Assembly: GCA_963976055.1 (NCBI GenBank)
Contig: CAXBJB010000005.1
Span: forward strand, 62,001 to 126,000
DNA: 64,000 nucleotides
Direction of reading: 5' to 3'
DNA from: UBA1479 sp963976055
GTDB taxonomy: Bacteria > Pseudomonadota > Alphaproteobacteria > Rhodospirillales > Casp-alpha2
Part shown: positions 1 through 8,369 of the stretch, in pieces
Position numbering within the stretch: the first letter of the stretch is position 1
Layout of the letters: each line of letters opens with the position of its first letter
Notes under the pieces: generated by a model
The model's input: only the letters and a program-made list of their open reading frames with translations
Databases searched by the model: none
Told to the model about the DNA's origin: nothing
Program-made: the position numbers and the translations under genes

Positions 1-113
1 ACTTAAACTAATCGTATTTATCGATTTAATTTAATTAGTAAATTCATTTTAATAGTCATTCGCAATTGGCTATCTAAGGGGTGTACCCAACAACACCAAC
101 CAACGGAGCCGAT
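1..113 (+). promoter_or_regulatory. AT-rich ahpC upstream region with LysR/OxyR-like dyad
   Basis: The first ~80 bases are far more AT-rich than the genes around them. An interrupted dyad ATCG-N7-CGAT lies at 11-25, the spacing used by OxyR and other LysR regulators (T-N11-A). OxyR control of ahpCF is common in the group, but the oxyR gene is not in the window and only one clear dyad is seen, so assignment to OxyR is inference. No convincing -35/-10 pair was fixed. Confidence 0.4.
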
Positions 114-677
114 ATGTCTCTCATCAATACCGAAATGAAGCCGTTCAAGGCCGAAGCCTTCAAGGACGGCAAGTTCGCCACCGTCACCGACGCCGACGTG
201 AAAGGCAAATGGGCCATCTTCTTTTTCTATCCGGCCGACTTCACCTTCGTCTGCCCGACCGAGCTCGAGGACTTGGCCGACAATTACGCCGAATTCCAGA
301 AGATGGGCGTCGAGATCTATTCGGTTTCCACCGACACCCATTTCTCGCACAAGGCCTGGCACGATTCCTCGCCCGCCATCGGCAAGATCGCCTTCCCGAT
401 GATCGGCGACCCGACCGGCACCGTCACCCGCAACTTCGAGGTGATGCGCGAAGGCCAGGGCCTCGCCGACCGCGGCACCTTCGTGGTCGACCCGGACGGC
501 GTGATCCAGATCGTAGAGGTGACCTCGGAAGGTGTCGGCCGCAACGCGACCGAGCTTCTGCGCAAGGTCAAGGCCGCCCAGTACGTGCGGGCCCATCCGG
601 ACGAAGTCTGCCCGGCCAAATGGGAAGAAGGCGCCGAAACCCTGGCCCCGTCCCTGCAGCTGGTCGGCAAGATCTAA
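114..677 (+). CDS. ahpC: Alkyl hydroperoxide reductase subunit C (peroxiredoxin)
   Basis: Typical 2-Cys peroxiredoxin that reduces H2O2, organic hydroperoxides and peroxynitrite in the cytoplasm, using electrons from AhpF. The 187-residue product has the length of the E. coli protein. The peroxidatic cysteine is C47 in the motif DFTFVCPTE, and the resolving cysteine is in DEVCPAKW near residue 166. The start at 114 gives MSLINTEMKPF, the classical AhpC N-terminus; an in-frame ATG 33 bases upstream would add a non-family leader. ahpF follows 97 bases downstream, separated by a strong stem-loop, which fits a single ahpCF transcript with more ahpC than ahpF. Confidence 0.97.
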   Translation: MSLINTEMKPFKAEAFKDGKFATVTDADVKGKWAIFFFYPADFTFVCPTELEDLADNYAEFQKMGVEIYSVSTDTHFSHKAWHDSSPAIGKIAFPMIGDPTGTVTRNFEVMREGQGLADRGTFVVDPDGVIQIVEVTSEGVGRNATELLRKVKAAQYVRAHPDEVCPAKWEEGAETLAPSLQLVGKI

Positions 678-692
678 GCGGCACCGGCAAGC

Positions 693-729
693 GGACGCGT
701 CCCCCTTCCCCTCCCCGGGGGACGCGTCC
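693..729 (+). terminator. Intercistronic stem-loop between ahpC and ahpF
   Basis: A perfect 13-bp inverted repeat, GGACGCGTCCCCC at 693-705 and its complement at 717-729, with an 11-base loop. No T-run follows, so it is more likely an mRNA-stabilising or attenuating hairpin than a full intrinsic terminator. Such hairpins commonly raise the upstream message relative to the downstream one, and AhpC is needed in excess over AhpF. Confidence 0.6.
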
Positions 730-774
730 CTTCCGCCGACATCCGAAATCGAATCAAGAACGAAAGACAGGACC

Positions 775-2364
775 ATGTTGGACGAGACCCTGAAGACCCA
801 GCTGAAAGGCTATCTGGAAAACCTGCGCGCGCCGATCGAACTGGTCGCCACCTTGAACGGCGCCAAGGCGTCCCAGGACCTGGAATCCCTGCTGGGCGAC
901 ATTGCCGCCCTCTCCGACAAGGTATCCTGGCGATGCGCCGAGGGCGCAGAAGTGGACGCCCGCCTGCCGTCCTTCACGATTCTGCGGGACGGCCGGGAAA
1001 CGGGGGCGCGGTTCGCCGGTATCCCGCTGGGCCACGAATTCACGTCCCTGGTCCTGGCTCTGCTGCATTCAGGCGGCCATCCGCCCAAGATCGCCCCGGA
1101 CGTCCTGGATCAGGTCAAGGGCCTGACCGGCGAATACCGCTTCGAAACCTATTTCTCCCTGACCTGCCAGAACTGCCCCGACGTGGTGCAGGCGCTGAAC
1201 ATCATGGCCGTGTTCAACCCAGGCGTGACCCATGTCGCCATCGACGGCGCCCTGTTCCCGGACGAGGTCGCGGCGCGCCAGGTCATGGCCGTGCCCTCGG
1301 TCTACCTGAACGGCGAGCCGTTCGCCCAGGGCCGCATGGAACTGGAACAGATCCTGGCCAAACTGGACACGGGCGCCGCCGACCGCGCCGCCGACGCCAT
1401 CGACGCCAAGGATCCCTTCGACATGCTGATCGTCGGCGGCGGACCTGCGGGGGCGGCGGCGGCGATCTATGCCGCACGCAAGGGCATCCGCACGGGTGTC
1501 GCCTCGGAACGCTTCGGCGGCCAGGTGTTGGACACCATGGCCATCGAGAACTTCATTTCCGTGCCCCACACCGAAGGCCCGGCCCTGGCGGTGGCGCTGG
1601 AATCCCATGTCCGGGATTACGACGTCGACATCATGAACCTGCAGCGCGCCAAGGAACTGGTTCCGGCCGCCACCCCCGGCGGCCTGCACAGGATCGTGCT
1701 GGAAAACGGCGCCAGCCTGCAATCCAGGACCCTGGTCCTCAGCACCGGGGCGCGCTGGCGGCAGATGAACGTGCCCGGCGAGGACGAATACCGCAACCGT
1801 GGCGTCGCCTACTGCCCGCATTGCGACGGCCCCCTGTTCAAGGGCAAGCGCGTGGCGGTGATCGGCGGCGGTAACTCGGGCGTCGAGGCGGCCATCGACC
1901 TGGCCGGCATCGTCGCCCATGTCACCCTGATCGAGTTCGACAAACAACTGCGGGCGGACGAGGTCCTGCAACGCAAACTGCGCAGCCTGAACAACGTCAC
2001 GGTCATCACCCAGGCCCTGACCACGGAAGTGCTGGGCGACGGCGGCAAGGTCACCGGCCTGACCTATCGGGACCGGGCGACCGAGCAAGCGCACACGGTC
2101 GAGCTTGAGGGCATCTTCGTGCAGATCGGCCTGGTGCCCAACACGGAATGGCTGAAGGGCGCCCTGGACCTGAGCCCGCGCGGCGAGATCGAGGTCAACC
2201 AGCGGGGCGAGACCTCCGTCCCCGGCGTCTTCGCCGCCGGTGACGCGACGACCACGCCGCACAAGCAGATCATCATAGCGATGGGAGAAGGCGCGAAATC
2301 GGCCCTGTCCGCCTTCGACTACCTGATCCGCCAGGCGCCCGCCGAAAACGCGGCCGCCGCCTGA
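775..2364 (+). CDS. ahpF: Alkyl hydroperoxide reductase subunit F
   Basis: NAD(P)H-dependent flavoprotein that re-reduces AhpC. At 529 residues it has full family length. The N-terminal thioredoxin-like domain carries the CxxC of TCQNCPDVV near residue 130. The C-terminal thioredoxin-reductase-like part has an FAD-binding GGGPAG motif near residue 220, the redox-active CPHC near residue 347 (AYCPHCDGP), and a second nucleotide-binding GGGNSGVEAA motif. Start 775 gives MLDETLKTQLK, typical of AhpF, with an AAAGACAGG Shine-Dalgarno-like stretch upstream. It is the second gene of the ahpCF operon. Confidence 0.96.
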   Translation: MLDETLKTQLKGYLENLRAPIELVATLNGAKASQDLESLLGDIAALSDKVSWRCAEGAEVDARLPSFTILRDGRETGARFAGIPLGHEFTSLVLALLHSGGHPPKIAPDVLDQVKGLTGEYRFETYFSLTCQNCPDVVQALNIMAVFNPGVTHVAIDGALFPDEVAARQVMAVPSVYLNGEPFAQGRMELEQILAKLDTGAADRAADAIDAKDPFDMLIVGGGPAGAAAAIYAARKGIRTGVASERFGGQVLDTMAIENFISVPHTEGPALAVALESHVRDYDVDIMNLQRAKELVPAATPGGLHRIVLENGASLQSRTLVLSTGARWRQMNVPGEDEYRNRGVAYCPHCDGPLFKGKRVAVIGGGNSGVEAAIDLAGIVAHVTLIEFDKQLRADEVLQRKLRSLNNVTVITQALTTEVLGDGGKVTGLTYRDRATEQAHTVELEGIFVQIGLVPNTEWLKGALDLSPRGEIEVNQRGETSVPGVFAAGDATTTPHKQIIIAMGEGAKSALSAFDYLIRQAPAENAAAA

Positions 2365-2373
2365 CCCAACGGC

Positions 2374-2400
2374 CCGCCGCCCCCTGCTCCGGGGCGGCGG
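2374..2400. terminator. GC-rich hairpin between convergent ahpF and SnoaL-like gene
   Basis: A 10-bp perfect stem (CCGCCGCCCC at 2374-2383, complement at 2391-2400) with a 7-base loop sits in the 45-base gap between two convergent genes. It lacks a T-run on either side. A bidirectional transcription block is the likely role. Confidence 0.5.
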
Positions 2401-2409
2401 CGCCCACGG

Positions 2410-2826
2410 TCACGCCCAAGCCGTTTCCGTCAGGCCCAACTGGCGTTTCAGGCCGTCAATATCACCCAGCACCCAGAGGCTTTGAATCTGGCCCCCCGAT
2501 ATCTCGAAGAACGCCGCCCCCATCCAGTGCAGCGTTTTTCCCGTGGCCGGCACCCCGAAGAAGTCGTCCTGATGGACGCCTTCGAAGTACATCTGGGCGG
2601 CGATACGTCCCCCTGCCGCCACCATGTCGCGGATGGTGCAGGTATAGCCGCCGAGCGCCTTGTGAACGCCCCTGTTGTAATCGATGAAGCCCTCGACGCC
2701 CTGACGTTCATCGTCGAGCGAGCCGCGGAATCTAAAGTCCTTGGCGATGATGCGTCGGGCCTCGTCGTAATCCCGGCGGTTCCACACATCCGCATAGAAG
2801 CTTTCGACGATTTCCGTCGGTGTCAT
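2410..2826 (-). CDS. SnoaL-like / ester cyclase family protein
   Basis: A 138-residue NTF2-like fold protein. The opening MTPTEIVESFYADVWNRRD, the middle FEGVHQDDFFGVPATGK and the end FEISGGQIQSLWVLGD are hallmarks of the SnoaL-like polyketide cyclase/ester cyclase group. Substrate is unknown; most bacterial members are uncharacterised. The ATG at 2826 was chosen because the family starts at this point and a purine-rich GGAGAGATC site precedes it; a longer frame upstream would read through the rpsD terminator hairpin. It converges on ahpF. Confidence 0.8.
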   Translation of the reverse strand: MTPTEIVESFYADVWNRRDYDEARRIIAKDFRFRGSLDDERQGVEGFIDYNRGVHKALGGYTCTIRDMVAAGGRIAAQMYFEGVHQDDFFGVPATGKTLHWMGAAFFEISGGQIQSLWVLGDIDGLKRQLGLTETAWA

Positions 2827-2860
2827 GGCTGATCTCTCCGTCCCGTTCCCCGGACAATAA

Positions 2861-2888
2861 AAAAGGGGCACCCGATGGTGCCCCTTTT
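2861..2888 (-). terminator. Intrinsic terminator of rpsD
   Basis: A perfect 12-bp stem (AAAAGGGGCACC at 2861-2872, complement at 2877-2888) with a 4-base loop. Read on the minus strand it ends in a run of six T followed by ATTG, a classical Rho-independent terminator 39 bases after the rpsD stop codon. Confidence 0.9.
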
Positions 2889-2926
2889 CCGGCGCGGAGA
2901 AAACCGCGCAAAGACTGGAAACTCCC

Positions 2927-3541
2927 TTAGCGGGAATAGAATTCAATGACCAGGTTCGGTTCCATCTGAACCGGATAGGGCACGTCGGCCAGCTTGGGCG
3001 TGCGCAGGAAGGTCCCGGCCAATTTCTTGTGGTTCACTTCCATGTAGTCGGGCACGTCGCGTTCGGACGATTCGATGGCCAGCAGCACCAGGGGCATTTC
3101 CCGGGACTTGTCCTTGACCTCGATAAGATCGCCTTCGCTGACCTGATAGGAGGAGATGTTGACCTTCTTGCCGTTCACCTTCACGTGGCCGTGGTTGATG
3201 AACTGACGGGCGGCGAACACGGTCGGCACGAATTTCATGCGATAGACGACGGCGTCCAGGCGGCGCTCCAGCAGGCCGATCAGGTTTTCCGAGGTGTCAC
3301 CCTTGCGGCGCGAGGCTTCGGCGTAATACTTGCGGAACTTCTTTTCCGAGATGTTGCCGTAGTAGCCCTTCAGCTTCTGTTTGGCCATCAGCTGGGTGCC
3401 GAAATCGGACGGCTTCTTGCGCCGCTGACCGTGCTGGCCGGGGCCGTATTCGCGGGTGTTGACAGGGCTTTTCGGGCGACCCCAAAGGTTTTCGCCCAGG
3501 CGGCGGTTGATCTTGTACTTCGAGGCAAGACGCTTCGACAT
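2927..3541 (-). CDS. rpsD: 30S ribosomal protein S4
   Basis: Primary 16S rRNA-binding protein of the small subunit. It is 204 residues long, the usual length. The N-terminus MSKRLASKYKINRRLGENLWG and the S4 RNA-binding domain (RLDAVVYRMKFVPTVFAARQFINHGHV, residues ~95-155, shown here only by its flanks RLDAVVYRMKF and FINHGHVKVNGK) are diagnostic. As is usual in Alphaproteobacteria, the gene stands alone, away from the alpha operon, with its own strong promoter and an intrinsic terminator. Confidence 0.98.
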   Translation of the reverse strand: MSKRLASKYKINRRLGENLWGRPKSPVNTREYGPGQHGQRRKKPSDFGTQLMAKQKLKGYYGNISEKKFRKYYAEASRRKGDTSENLIGLLERRLDAVVYRMKFVPTVFAARQFINHGHVKVNGKKVNISSYQVSEGDLIEVKDKSREMPLVLLAIESSERDVPDYMEVNHKKLAGTFLRTPKLADVPYPVQMEPNLVIEFYSR

Positions 3542-3706
3542 GACTTCTCAGTCCTTTTTGCTTTGCCGGCGGCCGGTTTTTATCGCCGCGGCGGTCTACG
3601 TTGTCCCGGTAGGCCTTGATCCCTCCCTGGCCCTTGCGGGCGTCAGGAGGGGGCGGGATGGGCCCGATATGCAGCGACATCCACGTTCCCGGAAAGGAAG
3701 CGCGGG

Positions 3707-3734
3707 AGTATAGGCATTACGCCCCCTTTGTCAA
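3707..3734 (-). promoter_or_regulatory. Sigma70-type promoter of rpsD
   Basis: On the minus strand a perfect TTGACA (3734-3729) is followed after 16 bases by TATACT (3712-3707). The transcript would start near 3700, giving a ~160-base leader before the rpsD ATG, long enough for the autoregulatory leader binding known for S4 in other bacteria. The rest of 3542-3873 shows no other gene. Confidence 0.8.
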
Positions 3735-3873
3735 CGCATGCGGCGGATTTCCGCGCCCGGGGTCGGTTTTCCCCCGGCGGGCGGTTGCGGGGCCCGGCCC
3801 GGTCCTCTACCCTGGCCGGAATCACGGCACATCTAAAGGTTTTGACCGCGGAAACAGACCGTACGGATCGGTA

Positions 3874-5022
3874 TTGAACATTCAACGCAGCAGCGAACCG
3901 ACAGAAACAAACGCCCCCGCCACCGGCGGCACGGGCGCCAGTGTCCGTTTTGAGAGCGTTCAGAAAAGCTATGACGGCGAAACCCTGGTCATCAAGGACT
4001 TGAACCTAGACATCGCCCGGGGCGAGTTCCTAACCATGCTGGGGCCGTCGGGATCGGGCAAGACCACGTCCCTGATGATGCTGGCCGGGTTCGAGCCTGC
4101 GACCCACGGCGAAATTTTCCTTAACGACAACCCCATCAACGCCGTGCCGCCGCACAAGCGGGGCATCGGCATGGTGTTCCAGAACTACGCCCTGTTCCCG
4201 CATATGACCGTGGCGGAAAACCTGGCTTTCCCCTTAAGCGTGCGCAAAATGCCCAAGGCCGAGATCGCGGCCAAGGTCGCCCGCGCGCTGGAGATGGTCG
4301 AACTGCCCGATTTCGGCAGCCGCCGCCCGGCGCAACTGTCCGGCGGCCAGCAGCAGCGCGTGGCCGTCGCCCGGGCCCTGGTGTTCGAGCCGGACCTGAT
4401 CCTGATGGACGAGCCCCTGGGCGCGCTCGACAAGCAGCTGCGCGAGCAGATGCAGTACGAAATCAAGCACATCCACGCTAACCTGGGTGTCACCGTGGTC
4501 TACGTCACCCACGATCAGGGGGAAGCCCTGACCATGGCCGACCGCATCTGCGTGTTCGACCAGGGCGTGGTGCAGCAGTTGTCAACGCCGGACGAGCTTT
4601 ACGAGAAGCCCGCCAATTCTTTCGTCGCCCAGTTCATCGGCGAGAACAACCGCCTGTCCGGCCGTATTACAGACATCCAGGGCGGCGAATGCCGCGTCGA
4701 TCTGGACGGCGGCGGCAGCGTCACGGCGCTGGCCGTCAATGTCGGCAGCGCGGGAGAAAGAGCAACCCTGTCGATCCGCCCGGAACGGGTGGCGCTGGTC
4801 ACTGCCGGGGACGACGGCTTGCCCAACCGCCTGACCGGCCGCGTCGAGGAATTAATCTATCTCGGCGACCATATCCGCGTGCGCATGACCGTGGCCGGCA
4901 ACGACGGCTTCGTGGTCAAGCTGCGCAATGACGGGGAACGCCCGTCGGTCAAGATGGGCGATACCGTCACCGTCGGCTGGCAAGCCGCCGACTGTCGCGC
5001 CCTCGACCCTATCGACACCTGA
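3874..5022 (+). CDS. Spermidine/putrescine-type ABC transporter ATP-binding protein
   Basis: Cytoplasmic ATPase of a polyamine/opine/phosphonate-type importer (PotA group). From the TTG at 3874 it is 382 residues, near the usual ~370-380. Walker A GPSGSGKTT near residue 56, signature LSGGQQQR, Walker B LILMDEPLGALD and the H-loop VTHDQGEAL are intact. A C-terminal TOBE region follows from about residue 290. The start is uncertain: no ATG lies between 3700 and the conserved ABC domain in this frame, and the TTG gives a short plausible leader. The SBP gene follows after 34 bases, then two permeases, so 3874-8366 looks like one operon. Confidence 0.9.
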   Translation: MNIQRSSEPTETNAPATGGTGASVRFESVQKSYDGETLVIKDLNLDIARGEFLTMLGPSGSGKTTSLMMLAGFEPATHGEIFLNDNPINAVPPHKRGIGMVFQNYALFPHMTVAENLAFPLSVRKMPKAEIAAKVARALEMVELPDFGSRRPAQLSGGQQQRVAVARALVFEPDLILMDEPLGALDKQLREQMQYEIKHIHANLGVTVVYVTHDQGEALTMADRICVFDQGVVQQLSTPDELYEKPANSFVAQFIGENNRLSGRITDIQGGECRVDLDGGGSVTALAVNVGSAGERATLSIRPERVALVTAGDDGLPNRLTGRVEELIYLGDHIRVRMTVAGNDGFVVKLRNDGERPSVKMGDTVTVGWQAADCRALDPIDT

Positions 5023-5056
5023 AATGGATGACTTAACGGATGCAGGAGAAACGCAG

Positions 5057-6148
5057 ATGACCGCCTTGAAACCGATTGCCGCCGCCGCCCTTGCCGCGGG
5101 GCTGGTCCTGGCCGGTTCGCCCGCGGGCGCCGGTGAGATCACCGTCGTGTCCTGGGGTGGCGCCTATACCAAAAGTCAGGTCGAAGCCTATCAGAAGCCC
5201 TGGATGGCCAAGACCGGGCACAAAATCAAATCCGTCGACGCCCCGAACCCGGCCGCCCCCATCAAGGCCCAGGTCAAGGCGGGCAACGTATCCATCGACG
5301 TCGCAGACGTGGAATATTCGGACGCCGTGCGCTATTGCGACGAAGGACTTCTGGAAATCATCGACCCTTCAGTGCTGCCGCCGGCCCCCGACGGCACCCC
5401 GGCAACCGAGGATTTCATCGAAGGGGCGTTGACCGACTGCGCCGTCGCCAACATCGTGTGGTCCACGGTGTTCGCCTATGACGCAGCCAAGTTCAAAGGG
5501 GCCGAGCCCAAGACCATCGCCGACCTGTTCGACGTCAAGAAATTCCCCGGCAAGCGGGGCCTGCGCAAGGGTGCCAAGCCGAACCTGGAAATGGCGCTGA
5601 TGGCCGACGGCGTACCGGCGGCCGAGGTCTACAAGCTGCTGACCACGGACGCGGGCGTCACCCGCGCGTTCAAGAAACTGGACACCATCAAGAAGCATGT
5701 CGTGTGGTGGGAAGCAGGCGCCCAGCCGCCGCAGCTTCTGGCCGACGGCGAGGTTTCCATGACCACCGCCTACAACGGCCGCATCTTCAACGCCGCCATC
5801 GGCGAGAACAAACCCTTCAAGATCGTCTGGGACGGCCAAGTGTTGGATTTCGACCTGTTCGTCATCCCCAAGGGGGCCCCCAACAAGGATCTGGCCCTGG
5901 AATTCATCAAGTTCGCCACGGACACCCAGCGCCTGGCCGATCAGGCCAAGTACATCGCTTACGGCCCGGCGCGCAAATCGTCGGGCAAGCTGGTCGGCCT
6001 GTACCAGGACGGCAAGACCCCGATGGCGCCCCATATGCCGACGGCGGAAGCCAACATGGGCAACGCGCTGGTCAACAACTTCGAATTCTGGGCCGACCGG
6101 GATTCCGAACTGAACGAACGCTTCAACGCCTGGATCGCCTCCAACTAG
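5057..6148 (+). CDS. Polyamine-type ABC transporter substrate-binding protein
   Basis: Periplasmic solute-binding protein of the PotD/PotF class. The 363-residue product begins with a signal peptide (MTALKPIAAAALAAGLVLAG, cleavage after the SPAGAG region), and the mature protein opens with the family motif ITVVSWGGAYTKSQ. The ATG at 5057 has a good AGGAGA site. The motif VVWWEAGAQPPQLLADGEV and the spacing of AYNGR are typical of PotD-like proteins. The ligand cannot be read from sequence; polyamines or related cations or amines are the first guess. Confidence 0.9.
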   Translation: MTALKPIAAAALAAGLVLAGSPAGAGEITVVSWGGAYTKSQVEAYQKPWMAKTGHKIKSVDAPNPAAPIKAQVKAGNVSIDVADVEYSDAVRYCDEGLLEIIDPSVLPPAPDGTPATEDFIEGALTDCAVANIVWSTVFAYDAAKFKGAEPKTIADLFDVKKFPGKRGLRKGAKPNLEMALMADGVPAAEVYKLLTTDAGVTRAFKKLDTIKKHVVWWEAGAQPPQLLADGEVSMTTAYNGRIFNAAIGENKPFKIVWDGQVLDFDLFVIPKGAPNKDLALEFIKFATDTQRLADQAKYIAYGPARKSSGKLVGLYQDGKTPMAPHMPTAEANMGNALVNNFEFWADRDSELNERFNAWIASN

Positions 6149-6170
6149 GCGCCGAAGGCTGGAACGGGCA

Positions 6171-7448
6171 ATGACGACGGCGACCGACACCGTGGCGGCG
6201 GGCAGTCTTGGCCCGCTGACCACCGGCGACGGCACGCCGCTGAAGACCGCCCTGGCGCGGGCGACCCGGCGCGCGCGCCTGAAGGCGCTGATCCTGGTCG
6301 TGCCTCTGCTCCTGTTCGTGATCGTCACCTTCGCCGTGCCGATCGGCCAGATGCTCTACCTCAGCATCTACAACCCCGTATTTTCCGACAACATGCCGCG
6401 CCTATCGTCCTGGCTGCGGGATCACGACGTGACACAAGTTCCGGGAGAAGACGCCTTCGAGGCCCTGGTCCTCGACCTGACGGAAGCGCGCGCCAACCGC
6501 ACCCATGCCCAGGTCGGCACGCGCATCAATTACGAACGCACGGGCGCCACCAGCCTGTTCAAGTCGACGGCGCGAAAGATCAAGCGGATCAAGGGCCCAC
6601 CCTACAAGGACCAGCTTCTCGCCCTCAACGAAGAATGGGGCGACCTGCACCTGTGGACCGTGATGGCCCGCGCCGCCTCGCCGCATACCGCCGCCTTCTA
6701 CGCCCAGGCCCTGGACCTTTCCTATGACGCCGAAGGCGATATCGTCCGCGCACCCGAAAATCGGCGCATCTATGGCCATTTGTTTCTGCGCACCCTGTTT
6801 CTTTCGGCGTTGATCGCGGGGCTCTGCCTGATTCTCGGATATCCGGCGGCGCATCTTCTGGCCAGCCTGCCGCTCAAGTATTCCAACCTGCTGATGGTGA
6901 TGGTGCTGCTGCCGTTCTGGACATCCTTGCTGGTGCGCACCACGTCCTGGATCACGCTTTTGCAAAGCCAGGGGGTGTTGAACGACATGCTGGTCACCCT
7001 CGGCGTTCTCGGCGACGACGGACGCTTGCAGCTCATGTACAACCAATGGGGCACGGTCATCGCCATGACCCATATCATGCTGCCGTTCATGATCCTGCCG
7101 CTCTATTCGGTGATGAAGACCGTGCCCAAGGATTTCGTGCGCGCCGCGCGCTCGCTGGGCGCCGGGCCGGTGACGGCGTTCCTCCGCGTCTATCTGCCGC
7201 AGACCGTGCCGGGCATCGGCGCCGGTGTCCTGCTGGTGTTCATCATCAGCGTCGGCTACTACATCACGCCCGCCCTAGTCGGCGGTTCGTCCGGGCAACT
7301 GATTTCCAACCAGATCGCCTTCCACATGCTGCAAAGCCTCAACTGGGGCCTGGCGGCGGCGCTGGGCGCGTTGCTGCTGGGCGGCGTGATTCTGCTCTAC
7401 TGGCTGTACGACCGCCTGGTCGGCGTCGACAACATGAAGCTGGGTTAG
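6171..7448 (+). CDS. ABC transporter permease, PotB-like, with large periplasmic insertion
   Basis: Inner-membrane permease, 425 residues, longer than the usual ~290. After a first hydrophobic segment (residues ~40-65) there is a ~140-residue hydrophilic stretch (about 70-205) before the remaining membrane helices, so a sizeable periplasmic domain is expected. The EAA-type loop reads RAARSLGAGPVTAFLRVYLPQ. A shared family architecture with a large loop after TM1 is known in some PotB relatives. It lies 22 bases after the SBP gene and 9 before the second permease. Confidence 0.88.
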   Translation: MTTATDTVAAGSLGPLTTGDGTPLKTALARATRRARLKALILVVPLLLFVIVTFAVPIGQMLYLSIYNPVFSDNMPRLSSWLRDHDVTQVPGEDAFEALVLDLTEARANRTHAQVGTRINYERTGATSLFKSTARKIKRIKGPPYKDQLLALNEEWGDLHLWTVMARAASPHTAAFYAQALDLSYDAEGDIVRAPENRRIYGHLFLRTLFLSALIAGLCLILGYPAAHLLASLPLKYSNLLMVMVLLPFWTSLLVRTTSWITLLQSQGVLNDMLVTLGVLGDDGRLQLMYNQWGTVIAMTHIMLPFMILPLYSVMKTVPKDFVRAARSLGAGPVTAFLRVYLPQTVPGIGAGVLLVFIISVGYYITPALVGGSSGQLISNQIAFHMLQSLNWGLAAALGALLLGGVILLYWLYDRLVGVDNMKLG

Positions 7449-7457
7449 GAAACGGCC

Positions 7458-8366
7458 ATGGCGATGCCCCCGCACGCGACGACGTTCGAACGCATCTGGC
7501 GGCGCCTGTATCTGGTGTTCTGCGCCGGGGTGTTCCTGTTCCTGATCGCCCCCATCATCGTCATCGTGCCGCTGTCGTTCAACGCCGAGCCCTATTTCAC
7601 CTTCACCCGCGACATGCTGGCGCTCGACCCCGACGGGTTTTCCCTACGCTGGTACGACCGGCTGCTGACCTACGGCATGACCGCGCCCGACGCGGTGCGC
7701 GACGGTGCCTGGTGGGCGGATGCCTGGGCCAATTCGCAATGGATACACGCGGCCAAGAATTCCTTCGTCATCGGCATTTCCTCGACCCTGATCGCGACCG
7801 GCCTGGGCACCCTGGCGGCGCTTGGCCTGTCGCGCCCGGAAATGCCGTTCCGCCGCGCCGTCATGGCGCTGCTGATCTCACCGATGATCGTGCCGATGAT
7901 CATCTCGGCGACGGGGCTGTTCTTCTTCTATTCAAAAGCCGGGCTGGCCCATACCTACGTCGGCATCGTGCTGGCCCATGCCATGCTGGGCATTCCCTTC
8001 GTCATCATCACCGTGACGGCGACGCTCGCCGGCTTCGACCGTTCGCTGATCCATGCGGCGGCCAGTCTGGGCGCATCGCCTGTCACGACCTTCCGCAAGG
8101 TGATCCTGCCGCTGATCCTGCCCGGGGTGATTTCGGGGGCGCTGTTCGCCTTCGTCACCTCGTTCGACGAGGTCGTCGTGGTCCTGTTCGTCGCGTCCTA
8201 CGACCAGCAGACGATCCCGCTGCAGATGTGGAACGGCATCCGCGAACAGATATCGCCGACCATCCTGGCGGCGGCGACAATCCTGATTCTGTTCTCGATT
8301 GCCTTGCTGACGACGCTGGAACTGCTGCGCCGGCGCACGGAACGCCTGCGCGGTCTGGCCGGCTAG
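7458..8366 (+). CDS. ABC transporter permease, PotC-like
   Basis: Second membrane subunit, 302 residues, about six transmembrane helices, with the EAA loop HAAASLGASPVTTFRKVILPL. It completes the set ATPase-SBP-permease-permease. The ATG at 7458 follows a TAGGAAACG site. The gene ends 3 bases before the end of a convergent Na/Pi transporter gene, leaving no room for a separate terminator. Confidence 0.9.
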   Translation: MAMPPHATTFERIWRRLYLVFCAGVFLFLIAPIIVIVPLSFNAEPYFTFTRDMLALDPDGFSLRWYDRLLTYGMTAPDAVRDGAWWADAWANSQWIHAAKNSFVIGISSTLIATGLGTLAALGLSRPEMPFRRAVMALLISPMIVPMIISATGLFFFYSKAGLAHTYVGIVLAHAMLGIPFVIITVTATLAGFDRSLIHAAASLGASPVTTFRKVILPLILPGVISGALFAFVTSFDEVVVVLFVASYDQQTIPLQMWNGIREQISPTILAAATILILFSIALLTTLELLRRRTERLRGLAG

Positions 8367-8369
8367 ACC

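Noticed and set aside
3616..3873. N-terminal extension of the PotA-like ATPase from the ATG at 3616
   Set aside because: The stretch overlaps the rpsD promoter and encodes Pro/Gly/Arg-rich sequence not found in the family.
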